This document shows, one piece after another, positions 54,401-64,000 of a DNA stretch of 64,000 bases (position 1 is the first letter of the stretch; each line of letters opens with the position of its first letter). The notes beneath the pieces are model-generated. The model worked only from the letters and a program-made list of their open reading frames with translations. It did no database searches and had not been told where the DNA came from. Made by a program: the position numbers and the translations under genes. Origin of the DNA: Haematococcus lacustris (taxonomy: Eukaryota; Chlorophyta; Chlorophyceae; Chlamydomonadales; Haematococcaceae); assembly GCA_030144725.1 (NCBI GenBank), contig JASKMD010000025.1:4197716-4261715 (forward strand), given 5' to 3'.

Positions 54401-57234
54401 TTAAAGTAACCCAGTCAAAGCATAACGCCACGACTTTCACAGCGTACAGTGTCTTGCATGCAGTGGACGTGAACCGGCTGATAAACACGGTTCTGCATCT
54501 TGATGAGCGCCAGAACCGGGAGGTCGCGTACGGACAGGCTGCATGGCATGCAGTAACTCAGTTGCAGAAGGCTGTAGGCGATGCAATGGTGGAACTGCAT
54601 CAGCGGCAGCGAGCGGCATTCCAGCAGCAGCAGCAGGAGCTTGAGCGGCAGTTGAGGCAGCAGAATGACACCGTGCTCATGCTGCAGCAGCAGTTACAGG
54701 CATCTGAGAAGGCAAGGGCCCAGATGCAGAAGCAGATGCTGCAGCAAGAGCAGCAGGTGAAGAAGCAGATGGAGCAGCTGTCAGCCAGTGTAGCTTCCTT
54801 GTTAGAGGTAAGACGATCATGCATCAGAGAGACTATAGAACAATAACGACAACAAATGAGGCTAACCGCCATGTGGCCATTCAGTGCATTATTTGTGATC
54901 ACATGTGTTGATATCACTGGATGAGCATCATGTCACATGCAGGGAACAATGCCCCGGCAACAAACCGTTGCTCAAGCGCCGCCAACACAGCCAACAACTA
55001 CCGCCACAAGGAAGGCCACAGCGCCAGCAAGGACCACAGCCACTCGACAGCAGGTACGCACTAATATCTCAAGGAGACTGCATGGGCAACAATGAGCAAC
55101 TAACAATGTGTTGCTTGGACTCTATTGCAGGAGGCAGGCAAACCAGCTGCTCCAGCCACAACAACAAGCAAGGGACAAAAGCGGGGCAGAAGTGGCAAAC
55201 AAGTGGACCACCGCGAGGAGGTGACAGGAATCAACACCTAGTCCGACCCATACCACATGACCCCGAAACGTAATCCCACCCTAGCCCTAGCCCTAGCCCT
55301 AGCCCTAGCCCTAGCCCTAGCCCTAGCCCTAGCCCTAGCCCTAGCCCTAGCCCTAGCCCTAGCCCTAGCCCTAGCCCTAGCCCTAGCCCTAGCCCTAGCC
55401 CTAGCCCTAGCCCTAGCCCTAGCCCTAGCCCTAGCCCTAGCCCTAGCCCTAGCCCTAGCCCTATCCCTATCCCTATCCCTATCCCTATCCCTATCCCTAT
55501 CCCTACCCCTACCCCTACCCCTACCCCCACCCCTACCCCTACCCCTACCCCTACCCCTACCCCTAACCCTAACCCTAGCCCTACCCCTACCCCTACCCCT
55601 ACCCCTAGCCCTAGCCCTAGCACTAGCCCTCGACCTAGACCTAGCACTATCACTAACCCTAACCAAACCCCATGCCTAGTGTATATGAGGAACATTGTGT
55701 ATGACTGCAGGCTACTGTTTGGCGGCCTTGCAATTACGCCGATGGCAATGCTGTGGTGAAGAAATTCACCCCTGAGCAGGCTGATCAGTGGCGTGAGGCA
55801 GTGCTGGAGATGGGTGTTGCCATGACCAGCCTCCCAGGCCACCTCATCCCAACGTCACAGCTGGAATGGGCATTACAGCTCCTCAGCCTGGTGTTTGGCT
55901 ACGCCATCTTCAACGACATCCCCCTCACCGAGAGCTACGGTTGGCCGGTCATAAGCGAAGGGGAGCTCGATGTGCGATACAGCACAGGCCAGCGCCTGCA
56001 GATGCCTTTCACTACGGCAAATGCGGATGGCAGCCTGCCTGATGATGTCTCCATGTCGGGGTGTTGGACAGCCAGGTCCTTGCGCATCATCAGAACGGAC
56101 CAAGCCATGGCAGCCCAGCAGGATGCAGCAGGCGAAGCTGCGCGCACCAGGTTGAAGCAGTATGCCACAGCTGTCCGCCTTGCCCGCCCTTACCTCAGGC
56201 AGCTACAGCAGCATGCCTCACAGCTTTCGCAGGTCACCCTCAGGGGGGGTACTGTGCTCACCAACGACACCATGCATGGTCGTGACGTCAATTCTGTGGG
56301 CATGGCTCTAACGAAGGCCGCAGGTTTGGTGGCAGCCCAGGCGTTGCATGTGGACGTCAACCCAGACCCGTCCCTCTCCATCCCCCCCCCCACAGCAGCA
56401 GCAGCTGCAGCCGCGGCAGCACCCCAAACCAGCAGCCCTCCCTCACATGCCGTCCCCTCTATCTCAGCCCCTGCTGCATCTTCAGCAGCAACACCCACAG
56501 CCCCCCCAAGGTTCATTTGGGGGCGAGATGGTCTGGTGATGATCATCGCTGTTGGAGTTACGCAGGTGCTGGTCAGCCCAGGCAGCCATGTGCAGGTGTT
56601 GAAGGTGGAGAAGAAGCACAAGGGGGAGATATCGGCAAGAGTCCTGAAGACGGCCATGAAGGCCATGCCCAAGATGCAGGTCTACAGAGTGACACTACAG
56701 CCGGGTGATGTGCTTGGGATGCGCGGTTACACGGTCCATGCAGGGGATTGGGGCCTGCCAGACAAAGCTTCCACCAGGGTGCACTTGTATGGCAGCGAGG
56801 GCTACATCAACAATGCCACCTGTTTTCTGTCCATGTTGGATGTGGAGTTCGTGCACAAATGCCAGCCCACCAGTCCTCCTCAGCGTCGTGAGCAATATGA
56901 CCACTGGCCACCGGGGTTAGGGCCATTGCATGGGGGTCTTTATGTGCAGCCTCAGCCCTATGAGCGCCCTGCACGAGCACCGGTGGACACATTATGGAAC
57001 TCAGACTGGGCATTGTCTGATGAGCACGTAGAAGCAGAGTTGACCAGTCTGTTGGGCCATTGGGATGAGTCCATGGCTGCAGAGGCAGCAGAGGAAGCAG
57101 AGAAGGAGAAGAAGAAGGGAAAAAAGGTTGTAGTGGCAGAGGTGACGGAGGAGGCACAGGAAACAGAAGAGGCAGGGGGCAAAGAGGCAGGGGACGAGGA
57201 GGCGAGAAAGAAGAAGCAAGGGAGGAAGAGGTAG
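51500..57234 (+). CDS. Transposon accessory protein: coiled coil plus C-terminal 2OG/Fe(II) dioxygenase-like domain
   Basis: Exons 51500-51586, 51662-51871, 51960-52126, 52247-52352, 52442-52501, 52589-52766, 52970-54302, 54464-54807, 54943-55053, 55131-55220 and 55711-57234 agree in phase, except that exon 7 is one base too long. The N-terminal exons are unrecognised ([19 protein letters not shown]). Exon 7 is a Pro/Ala tract. Exon 8 is a Gln-rich coiled coil ([18 protein letters not shown]). Exon 11 has an HxD ([10 protein letters not shown], at about 56350), a long Ala/Pro insert, then [22 protein letters not shown] with the second His and an Arg 13 residues on (STRVHLYG). That is the usual metal/2OG layout of dioxygenases. 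The tail is KKKQGRKR. Joining exons 10 and 11 across the CCCTAG intron is inferred from phase; exon 10 otherwise stops at 55239-55241 and two genes would exist. TGTAA follows the stop at 57238. Substrate unknown. Confidence 0.62.
53119..54300 (+). repeat. CCTGCC / CCCCAGCAG coding repeat
   Basis: About 30 copies of the hexamer CCTGCC are followed by degenerate GCCCCAGCAGCCCCT units. It encodes a Pro/Ala tract in exon 7. A run of five Cs near 53205 breaks the hexamer register by one base. Confidence 0.9.
55221..55710. repeat. CCCTAG telomere-like hexamer array, likely an intron
   Basis: (CCCTAG)n at about 55271-55465 grades into CCCTAT, CCCTAC, CCCTAA and back to CCCTAG by 55670. It is flanked by GAG|GTGACA (55221) and TGCAG (55710), which join the two exons in phase. 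The same hexamer fills a transposase intron. Confidence 0.85.
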
Positions 57235-57369
57235 ATGTGTAACATGAATGTCGTTATGTTGATGTGTGAAAAGACAAATGTGTTAAACATGTTCGTGATT
57301 CCGGCCTAAATTGATTTTATAACCACTAGGTCTCAGTCCAAATCGGACAACAAGGTAACGGAGCGTGGT

Positions 57370-58663
57370 GCCTACAGTACAGTAGGCGCCTACAGGACTG
57401 TTAGTGGACTCGCGAGGTACCCCGGGGTGTCTACAGAACCGTAGGTGCCTACAGTACTGTAAACGTCTACAGTACTGTAGACCTCTATAGTACTGTAGAT
57501 GTCTACAGTACTGTAGACATTAGCAGTACTGTAGACCTCCACAGTACTGTAGATGTCTACAGTACTGTGGAGGTCTACAGTACTGTAGATGTCTACAGTA
57601 CTGAAATGGTCTCCCGAGGTACCCCGAGGTACCTACAGTACTGTAGATGTCTACAGTACTGTAGATGTCTACAGTACTGTAGATGTCTACAGTACTATAA
57701 ATTGTCTCTCGAGGTACCTCGAGGTACCTCGAAGTACTGTAGATGTCTACAGTACTGTAGATGTCTACAGTACTATAAATTGTCTCTCGAGGTACCTCGA
57801 GGTACCTCGAAGTACTGTAGATGTCTACAGTACTGTAGATGTCTACAGTACTGTAGATGTCTACAGTACTGTAGGTGTCTACAGTACTGTAGAGGTCTAC
57901 AGTACTGTAGATGTCTACAGTACTGTAAGTGGTCCCTCGAGGTACCTTGAGGTACCTACAGTACTGTAGATGTCTACAGTACTGTAGATGTCTACAGTAC
58001 TGTAGATGTCTACAGTACTGTAGGTGTCTACAGTACTGTAGAGGTCTACAGTACTGTAGACATCTACAGTACTGTAAGTGGTCCCTCGAGGTACCTTGAG
58101 GTACCTACAGTACTGTAGATGTCTACAGTACTGTAGATGTCTACAGTACTGTAGATGTCTACAGTACTGTAGGTGTCTACAGTACTGTAGATGTCTACAG
58201 TACTGTAGACATCTACAGTACTGTAAGTGGTCTCTCGAGGTACCTCGAGGTACCTACAGTACTGTAGATGTCTACAGTACTGTAGATGTCTACAGTACTG
58301 TAGATGTCTACAGTACTGTAAGTGGTCTCTCGCGAGGTACCCCGACAGTACTGTAGACCTCTACAGTACTGTAGCATGGCCGTATCTCACCAACCGCGCA
58401 AAATCACGAATTTTAGTTTCAACCCCCGATCTTACAATGCCTTATTTAGACTATGTACCAAGTCCGAGGCTCTGTTCGTGTACTCGCGAGGTACCCCGAC
58501 AGTACTGTAGACACCTACAGTACTGTAGCATGGCCGTATCTCACCAACCGCGCAAAATCACGAATTTTAGTTTCAACCCCCAATCTTACAATGCCTTCAT
58601 TTGACTATGTACCAAGTCCGAGGCTCTGAATCTCAAAAATGCTGTTACTAATTTGCCTGAGTG
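57370..58663. repeat. End-A of the autonomous CACTA-like element with palindromic satellite
   Basis: TACAGTACTGTA units with GATGTC spacers, broken by GGTACCTCGAGGTACC blocks and TATAAATTGTCTCTCGAGG variants. Two roughly 130-bp units containing CCGAGGCTCTG follow, and the terminal GCCTGAGTG lies at 58655-58663. It mirrors 29268-30165 almost base for base over the outer part. Confidence 0.92.
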
Positions 58664-60990
58664 CAAGGCTTAGTGTCATACGCTTGCATCAACATGATGT
58701 TGCATACTCAACATGATCTTACAGGAGCCAAAGTTATGATGCATGGCAGGGACATGACACACATCACCCCAATCCTTTTCAATGTCAATCACTAAGCCAA
58801 GCAGCCCAATGTCTCGTCATCATCTGTGGGTGCTACTGTCCACACAGCAAGGAAGTCAAGAAGCCCAAGACATACATAGCGCAATTGTTTTCACTTGTCC
58901 CACAGCGGAAGGAAGAAGGAAGGGGCCAAGGGGCAGGAGGCCAGTAGGGCTGAGCCGGGGCAGCCCGGGCGGAGGCTGTGTTGTGGCGGGTAAGGGGGAA
59001 ATGGGAAAAAGGGGGGGGGGAGGTGCCCATCAGACCTGCAACCAAGGGGCATGCACATGAGGGAGGAGATTAGGCTGGGTATTGGGTGTCAGCCACTTGC
59101 CGGCAGGCGGTTAGCTAGAAAGGGACGAATGAGAAGGGGCAGGGAGAAGAGGGAGACGAGGGCTACTGCTAGCGCCGGCTCCAGGCTGCCCGCTGGGGTG
59201 GGGGAAAGTAGACGGGTTGCGGAGGTGGTGGTGGTACAGCAGAGGGAAGGAGCAAGAAGCCAAGGGGCAGGAGGCCAGCTGGGCTGAGCTGGGTGTCAGC
59301 CACTTGCCGGCAGGCGGTCAGCCAGGGCAGGCAGGAGAGGAAAAAGAGGAATGAGATTGGGCAGGGAGAAGAGGGGCTAGAGAGGGCTTCCTCCTGGCTG
59401 CTGGGTAGGGTAGGGAGAGGACCACGATGTCCGGGGGGAGGTGAGGGGGAGTGGGGAAGTGGGGGCGTAGGAGACTTGGAGGTGTTGGTGATGGGACAGG
59501 GTAGGGTTAGGGGGAAGGGTCCGAGGGGTCGCTATGTGACTGTTACACCTGCAGCAAGCAAGGGGCATGCTTGTGATCAACAAAACAAGGACATGCATGA
59601 CTAGAAGTGGGCAGACTGACCAAACACCCTGACAACGCCTGGCTGCCGCTCCTGACTATGCTGTGCTGTGCTGGGAATGCTGGAATGCATTGGCATAGAC
59701 ACACAGATAGGCACACATGATGGGACACACAGATAGGAACACGCAGGCACAAGCACAGGCTAGCACGAGACATGTGTACCTGGACATTTCTAAAAGATTG
59801 CTGACATTGCTGACTTGTATCAACACTTCTGTTGCTGCTGCCGCCCCTGCCACCGCTGCTGCCGCTGTTGCCGCCACTGCCGCTGTCGATGCCTGTTGAT
59901 GTCGTTGTCGCCTCTGCCACTGTTGCTGCCTGTCCTGGTTGCCTACCTCTGGTATGCTGTCCGCTTGCCCCTGTCCCACACTACCTGCCTAGCCATTCTG
60001 TGCTTGCCATCGTTGTTACAAAGGCCTACTCCTGTTGTGCTGCCTCCGCTGCTGCCACCATTGCTGCTGCTGCTAGCACCGCCTCCCCCACTGCTGCCGC
60101 CATCACATCATGCGCCTTGGGCGGGCATCTGCACAAGCACCAGTAGGCACAAGCATGGACATATCCTTCCCTGTCAATACGCAAAGCATGCCCTTCTCTG
60201 ATGGTCTATCCCTGCTGCGTTTGCCACTGCAGCCCTGAGTGTATACTGTTGTCCTGCCTGGCTGCTGCTGCTGCCCCTGCACCACCTGCCTACCCAAGCT
60301 GCATGCAACCCGCATACCCATGATGTGCCTGCGCCTGTCCCTGCTGCGTACTCCTGCAATGCTGTCTGCCTACCCCTGCTGCACCTGCCCCGGCTGCGCA
60401 TCATACCTGCCCCTGCCCCTTGTGGCCCATGCTCCTGCTGTGATGCCAACATGCCCTTGCCCCTTGTAAGGCAATGTCTGCTCACGGGCAGTACGCTTCT
60501 GTGTGGCCATACCTGTGGAGGAGCACCACAACCATCACGATGCCACACATAGGAGTGAAGCAATGCAACGCATAGCTGTGCATTGAGCACTTGAGCAGGT
60601 GATGTGCAACAACAACAGCAAGCAATAGCATGTGCGGGTATAACAGCAACTGGGGGCACAACGCAGCACATACCTGGGTTGAAGCGACCGTGTCTTACTG
60701 CGCGAGCTGCGTTGGCCGCTGTGACCGCAGTCCATCCTCAACATCCGCAGCAGCTGCTACAGACGTAGCGTTGGCCCAGCAGCTGCTTTGCCCACTGCGC
60801 CTGCTGCGCCTTGCCTGGTGCTGATGCTGCTGGTGCTGAGGCTCCTGGAGAGGATGTGGGCATGCTTTACCCTGCTGCACAGCCGTCTTGTCCGCAGAGC
60901 AGTAGCGGAAGGTGCAGGCGTGCGTGCAGAGGTGGTGCCGATGAGCGAGTGGGCTGCGGTTGGACGGTTGGAAGGTCCCCCTGTGGGCTC
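58664..60990. other. Right part of the 22.5-kb TIR element, no gene recognised
   Basis: It contains purine-rich AGGGGC/GGGAGGAG sequence (58910-59520) with a duplicated segment (CAGCCACTTGCCGGCAGGCGGT at 59090 and 59298). A TGC-rich stretch (59820-60120) and short, unconvincing frames follow. Exons of a host or element gene cannot be excluded. Confidence 0.4.
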
Positions 60991-60991
60991 A

Positions 60992-62078
60992 GGGCGCTAT
61001 TCCAATGGGGCGAGGCGAGGCGAGGCGAGGCTCCATGTGGCTGCATGGGGCGTTTTTGAATTTTGCGATTTCAATGCAGCGAGACAGGGCGAGGCGAGGC
61101 GAGGTGTTCAAATTTTGATCAATCTCTTCGCTTATTTCACTGCGTGCGCCCACCGCAATGGATTCCTCATCCGATGACATTCGGCCCAGCAGCAGCAGCA
61201 GCAGCAGTGCTAACAGCGAAGCTGCATGGACCCCTTTTGGCGACCGCCGACCAGCCTTGCGCATAGTCACGATGCTGCTGCCGCTGCCGTCGCTGGCAAA
61301 ATTAATTGAGCAGCTCTTGAGTAGGCTGGTTGATAATGATTCTCTGGGTTGGGCAAGCTATGTTGGGACTCGGCTAGGAGCAGGTTGTATGTGTAGGGTT
61401 AGCTGTATGTGTAGGGTATTGCAGGTTGTGGTGCAAAGACAATGGAAGCCTGCCTCTGCAAGCCCTGTGCAAGCGGGACTAGCTAAACATTCTCCGCAAC
61501 GCGCAAAGCAAGTCAAAGCGGGCAAAGCACAGCAGGTGCAGGCACGCAGGTGCACAAGCTGAAGGCTGCTCCGCAATGTTGAGGTTGCGTTAAAACTGCG
61601 GATGAGGGACATCTGCCGTTGTCTCCTCCCAGTCGCGCCGAAATCAACGGCTGTCTTTCCGCCCTCTTCTATTGCAGCTATCACGGCAAGGACTTCTTCC
61701 TGTTTTTCCACTAGCTGCTGCTTTGTCGATGCTGATGTTACGTTTAGCAGCCTAGCCATGGTGAGCATCGCGCAGACACTCGCCACCCCAACTCGCCACG
61801 CCTAGCTGCCAGTTCTGGAAAACAGTCACACCTCGCCTGTGACCGCACCTCGCCTCGCTGGGCCCGGAGGGGCGGGAGACGGCGAGGCCCCATGCACGCT
61901 AAACTGGTGGCATGGGCATCTCGACCTCGCCTCGCTATTGGAATCGCGAGGGGCGAGGTAAGGTGGTTGGGGGTGGTTAGAGGGACATGGAGACCTCGCC
62001 GCCTCGCCTCGCCGCCTCGCCTCGAAAAAACACCCCATGCACCTCGCCTCGCCTCGCCTCGACATTGGAATAGCGCCC
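60992..62078. mobile_element. MITE-like TIR element of 1.1 kb
   Basis: Inverted ends GGGCGCTATTCCAATG followed by GCGAGGCGAGG repeats (60992-61030) match 62040-62078. TCA lies outside both (60989-60991, 62079-62081), a 3-bp duplication as in PIF/Harbinger or CACTA elements. Short frames inside (for example minus 61570-61786) are not recognisable. It is nested inside the right arm of the 22.5-kb element. Confidence 0.65.
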
Positions 62079-62107
62079 TCAGCGAAGGGCCCACAAGCTT
62101 ACCAAGT

Positions 62108-62316
62108 TCAACGCGGGGTTCAACGCAGTGAGCGGTCACACCTTTGCCATCTGCCCGTTTGAGGCGCATTGGTGCGGATGCCGCACATCCCACACTAAGC
62201 CGACGAAGTGGGTGCGGCAGAACGCCTGAGGAAGGGGTCGGGGCAATTTCTCCCTCCCACACGGTAGCAATTTCTCAACCCCGCGGAGAAATTCAACGGT
62301 GTGATCTATCTGGGTG
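62108..62316 (-). repeat. Inverted arm of the 22.5-kb TIR element with coding-like sequence
   Basis: Inverted copy of 40809-41012. On the minus strand it encodes the same block (HTVEFLRGVEKLLPCGREK ... DVRHPHQC) as exon 1 of the gene at 40744. Confidence 0.8.
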
Positions 62317-62675
62317 CAGGGACAGGCCACAAGCCATACCACCACTCTTAACATGCCACCAGCACTAGCACTAGCACTAGAACACATGTCAGGGGGGGTA
62401 CTGCGCCCGACCAAAATTTAAAAATTTGAAAAGCTGGTCCGCTGAGCGCGATAGCTGTTCTCTGATCACAGCCCCACTAAGCAGGCCAATCCCGGCACAA
62501 CGCGACCCGATTTCACAGCACCCCCGCCCGCCCCGGCACAGGTGCACATCAGCCCGAGCAGCCCGCTAGCTTCGCTTTAATGAGCTGCATCGCCCTGCGC
62601 GAGAATCGCTGTAACACTCATAAAAACCAGAAAGATTTTATCAGGGGTGCAGCCAATGGCGGGGGTGACCAGCGG

Positions 62676-63090
62676 CAGGCAGGCAGCCATGTGGCAGCCA
62701 AAGGCCCCCAGAAGCACTCCAGCTATTGCCAGCCCGCTGTAAATGAGTGTGCCAGCCCACTTGTTTGGGCGCTAGACGCCCAGGGCTGCTAGCTGGGGGC
62801 TGTCCGCAGGGGTCGGGGTACGGTGAGCTCAGGGGGTCGAGGTCCACTCGGCACCAGCTGCCCGCATGCCCTCGCTCGCTCGCGCCTCCATGCTGCTGTC
62901 CTTGGTAGTGCCGTCCCTCGACTCACAAAGCTGGACTCCGCCGCAGTTTAAATTTGGGATGCCAGATGCTGCGACTACATCCCACCTGCGTCAAGTTCCT
63001 GCACGCCACTGACCTGATGCGCAGATAGTGGCACTGCTGACACTTGCTAATAAGTACATAGTTGTCCGACGGCTAGCTGTCATCGAGCGC
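62676..63090. promoter_or_regulatory. Upstream region of the acid phosphatase gene
   Basis: Host DNA resuming after the 22.5-kb element. The promoter of the gene starting at 63091 should lie here. I see only an AT-rich GTTTAAATTTGGG near 62946 and a TGTAAAT near 62740. Confidence 0.4.
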
Positions 63091-64000
63091 ATGGCATGCA
63101 TCCGACTTGCTGCAGCGCTCTCGGCGGCGCTAGGCAGCATTGCGCTTGCTGAGGCGCCTCGTCCAGTGGCATCGCAGCCTAGCGCTAGCCCCAGCCCTCA
63201 GTTCTTGGCCCTGGACGAATCCCGGGCGACGCTGAAGCTGGTGCAGGTGGTCTTCAGGTCAGGTCGGGCAGGCCATCGCCCCAAAGGCGCCAGGGCTGCA
63301 TGGCGCTCTGCACTTGTGCTCTGCCAGCTGCTCTGCTGGACTGCATCTCTGCCTCACAAGGACGACCCCCTCCCCGCACCTCGCCTGGTAACGTGGATGG
63401 CTACACACTTGCCGTAATCGCACAGTGGCTGCGATGGCCCGCCCACTGCCACGGCGCACAACTGATGCTCCACTGGCCTGGAGGCCCTGCTTTGTAGAAC
63501 CTTCCCTGGCCCCTGTTGCCCCTGCCCCTGGCCCACTCCTCCCCTGCCTGCCCCTGCCCAGGCATGGCGCCCGCACCCCCCTGACGGGGCGCCATGAGCT
63601 GTGGCGGCGCCATGGCGTGCGCTGGGACTGCTGCGAGCCCGCCTTCGCCCCCGTGCCCCTGGCCCTCACCACGCTGGACGGCAGCCCCCCACCCCCCAAC
63701 AAACACAACGCTGACCAGGTGCCTGGCAGGGGAGGGGGAGGGGGGGAGGGCAGGGGGGCCAGAGGGGGCAAGAAGGGCGGTGGGGGCAGGGGGCAGCCAT
63801 TCCTCAGCTGGCCTGATGACTGGGTTACCTCCTCCACCTGAGCCTGTCTGTCAGCAGGCCAGGCAGCTGCGGGTCCCTTGCAGGTGGCGCAGCAGCTGGA
63901 GGGCGGCTGCCACAAGGGGCAGCTCACTACAGCCGGCCAGCTACAGGTCAGGCCGGGTCCAGAGCACAGCCCCCCCTCACCCCCCCGCCCTCCACCCTGC
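63091..64000 (+). CDS. Histidine acid phosphatase, ACP6-like (5' part)
   Basis: Exons 63091-63257, 63562-63718 and 63884-63946 join in phase; the gene runs off the window. The N-terminus (MACIRLAAALSAALGSIALAEA) looks like a signal peptide or other targeting sequence. LKLVQVVF leads across the first intron into RHGARTPL, the phosphate-binding motif whose His forms the phospho-enzyme. The third exon (GGCHKGQLTTAGQLQ) matches the GQLT.xG motif that follows in ACP6, a lysophosphatidic acid phosphatase. Substrate here is an inference. Chosen start is the first ATG in frame. Confidence 0.8.

Larger units (their letters stand above)
43997..58663 (-). mobile_element. Autonomous CACTA-like DNA transposon carrying transposase and a dioxygenase-domain gene
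   Basis: The ends are CACACAGGCAAATTAG (43997-44012) and the complement of CACTCAGGCAAATTAG (58648-58663), a 16-bp inverted repeat with one mismatch. The dinucleotide CA borders both sides (43995-43996, 58664-58665). Subterminal palindromic satellite arrays lie at 44137-44245 and 57370-58380. Two divergent genes fill the interior: a seven-exon TNP2/Plavaka-like transposase (44506-51173, minus) and a large gene ending in a 2OG/Fe(II) dioxygenase-like exon (51500-57234, plus). CAC termini, subterminal short repeats and the transposase type point to the CACTA/EnSpm-Plavaka group. The 2-bp duplication is shorter than usual for CACTA (3 bp), so the superfamily assignment is provisional. The strand given is that of the transposase. 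Confidence 0.82.
40202..62669. mobile_element. 22.5-kb TIR DNA transposon containing a nested CACTA-like element
   Basis: The ends match inverted over GTCACCCCCGCCATTGGC plus TGCACCCC (40202 onward; complement ending 62669). The duplication CAGCGG flanks them (40196-40201, 62670-62675). A second inverted-repeat block is 40809-41012 against 62108-62316 and carries coding-like sequence in both arms. Removing 43997-58663 leaves about 7.8 kb. It shares its terminal 18 bp and 6-bp duplication length with the element at 35266-39788, so they are one family. No transposase is recognised outside the nested element. Confidence 0.78.

Noticed and set aside
29268..58663. One giant 29-kb transposon bounded by the long outer inverted repeat
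   Set aside because: The inner ends at 34890 and 43997 also carry the 16-bp terminus pointing at the interval between them, and that interval contains other complete insertions with their own target duplications. Two separate copies fit better.
59815..60201. Plus-strand frames rich in Cys/Pro/Leu
   Set aside because: TGC/CCT low complexity; no conserved motif and no matching exon structure.

Overview
The window looks like nuclear DNA of a GC-rich green alga. Genes are split into many short exons with GT-AG introns full of G-runs and CAGGGGG-type tracts. TGTAA-like polyadenylation motifs are present, and the protein set is plant or algal (a plastid ABC1 kinase). A volvocine or Haematococcus-like chlorophyte fits best, but that is an inference from style, not a species identification.

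The left third is ordinary genic DNA. A minus-strand ABC1/UbiB-type kinase (17 exons with consistent phases, about 800-7981) lies head to head with a plus-strand WDR75/UTP17 gene (8474-14101, ribosome biogenesis). Next comes a complete Ty3/gypsy chromovirus (15082-21372) with nearly identical LTRs, a TCTGC target duplication and two coding frameshifts. It is followed by a minus-strand F-box/LRR gene interrupted by an in-frame stop.

From 24.6 to 62.7 kb the window is a nest of mobile elements in and beside a trypsin-fold-like host gene (exons 24617-26176 and 34995-35256). That gene carries a tRNA-type SINE inside its fourth exon. Its last intron holds a small non-coding LTR element (26389-29111) and a deletion derivative of a CACTA-like DNA transposon (29268-34890). 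Nine bases past its stop sits a 4.5-kb TIR element (35266-39788, 6-bp duplication CCAGAG), itself hit by a second copy of the non-coding LTR element (36358-39041). A 22.5-kb TIR element of the same terminal type (40202-62669, 6-bp duplication CAGCGG) follows. It contains a 14.7-kb, apparently autonomous CACTA-like element (43997-58663).

That 14.7-kb element is the most notable object. Two divergent genes start around an AT-rich spacer at 51.2-51.5 kb. The minus-strand gene is an intact seven-exon, 951-residue TNP2/Plavaka-like transposase. The plus-strand gene encodes a large protein with a proline/alanine tract, a glutamine-rich coiled coil and, in its last exon, what looks like a 2-oxoglutarate/Fe(II) dioxygenase domain. 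One intron of each gene consists mostly of telomere-like CCCTAG hexamers. Another transposase intron is about 2.9 kb of an 18-bp satellite built on the palindrome TACAGTACTGTA, and the same satellite forms the subterminal regions of both copies of the element. The window ends in the 5' part of an ACP6-like histidine acid phosphatase gene (63091 onward).
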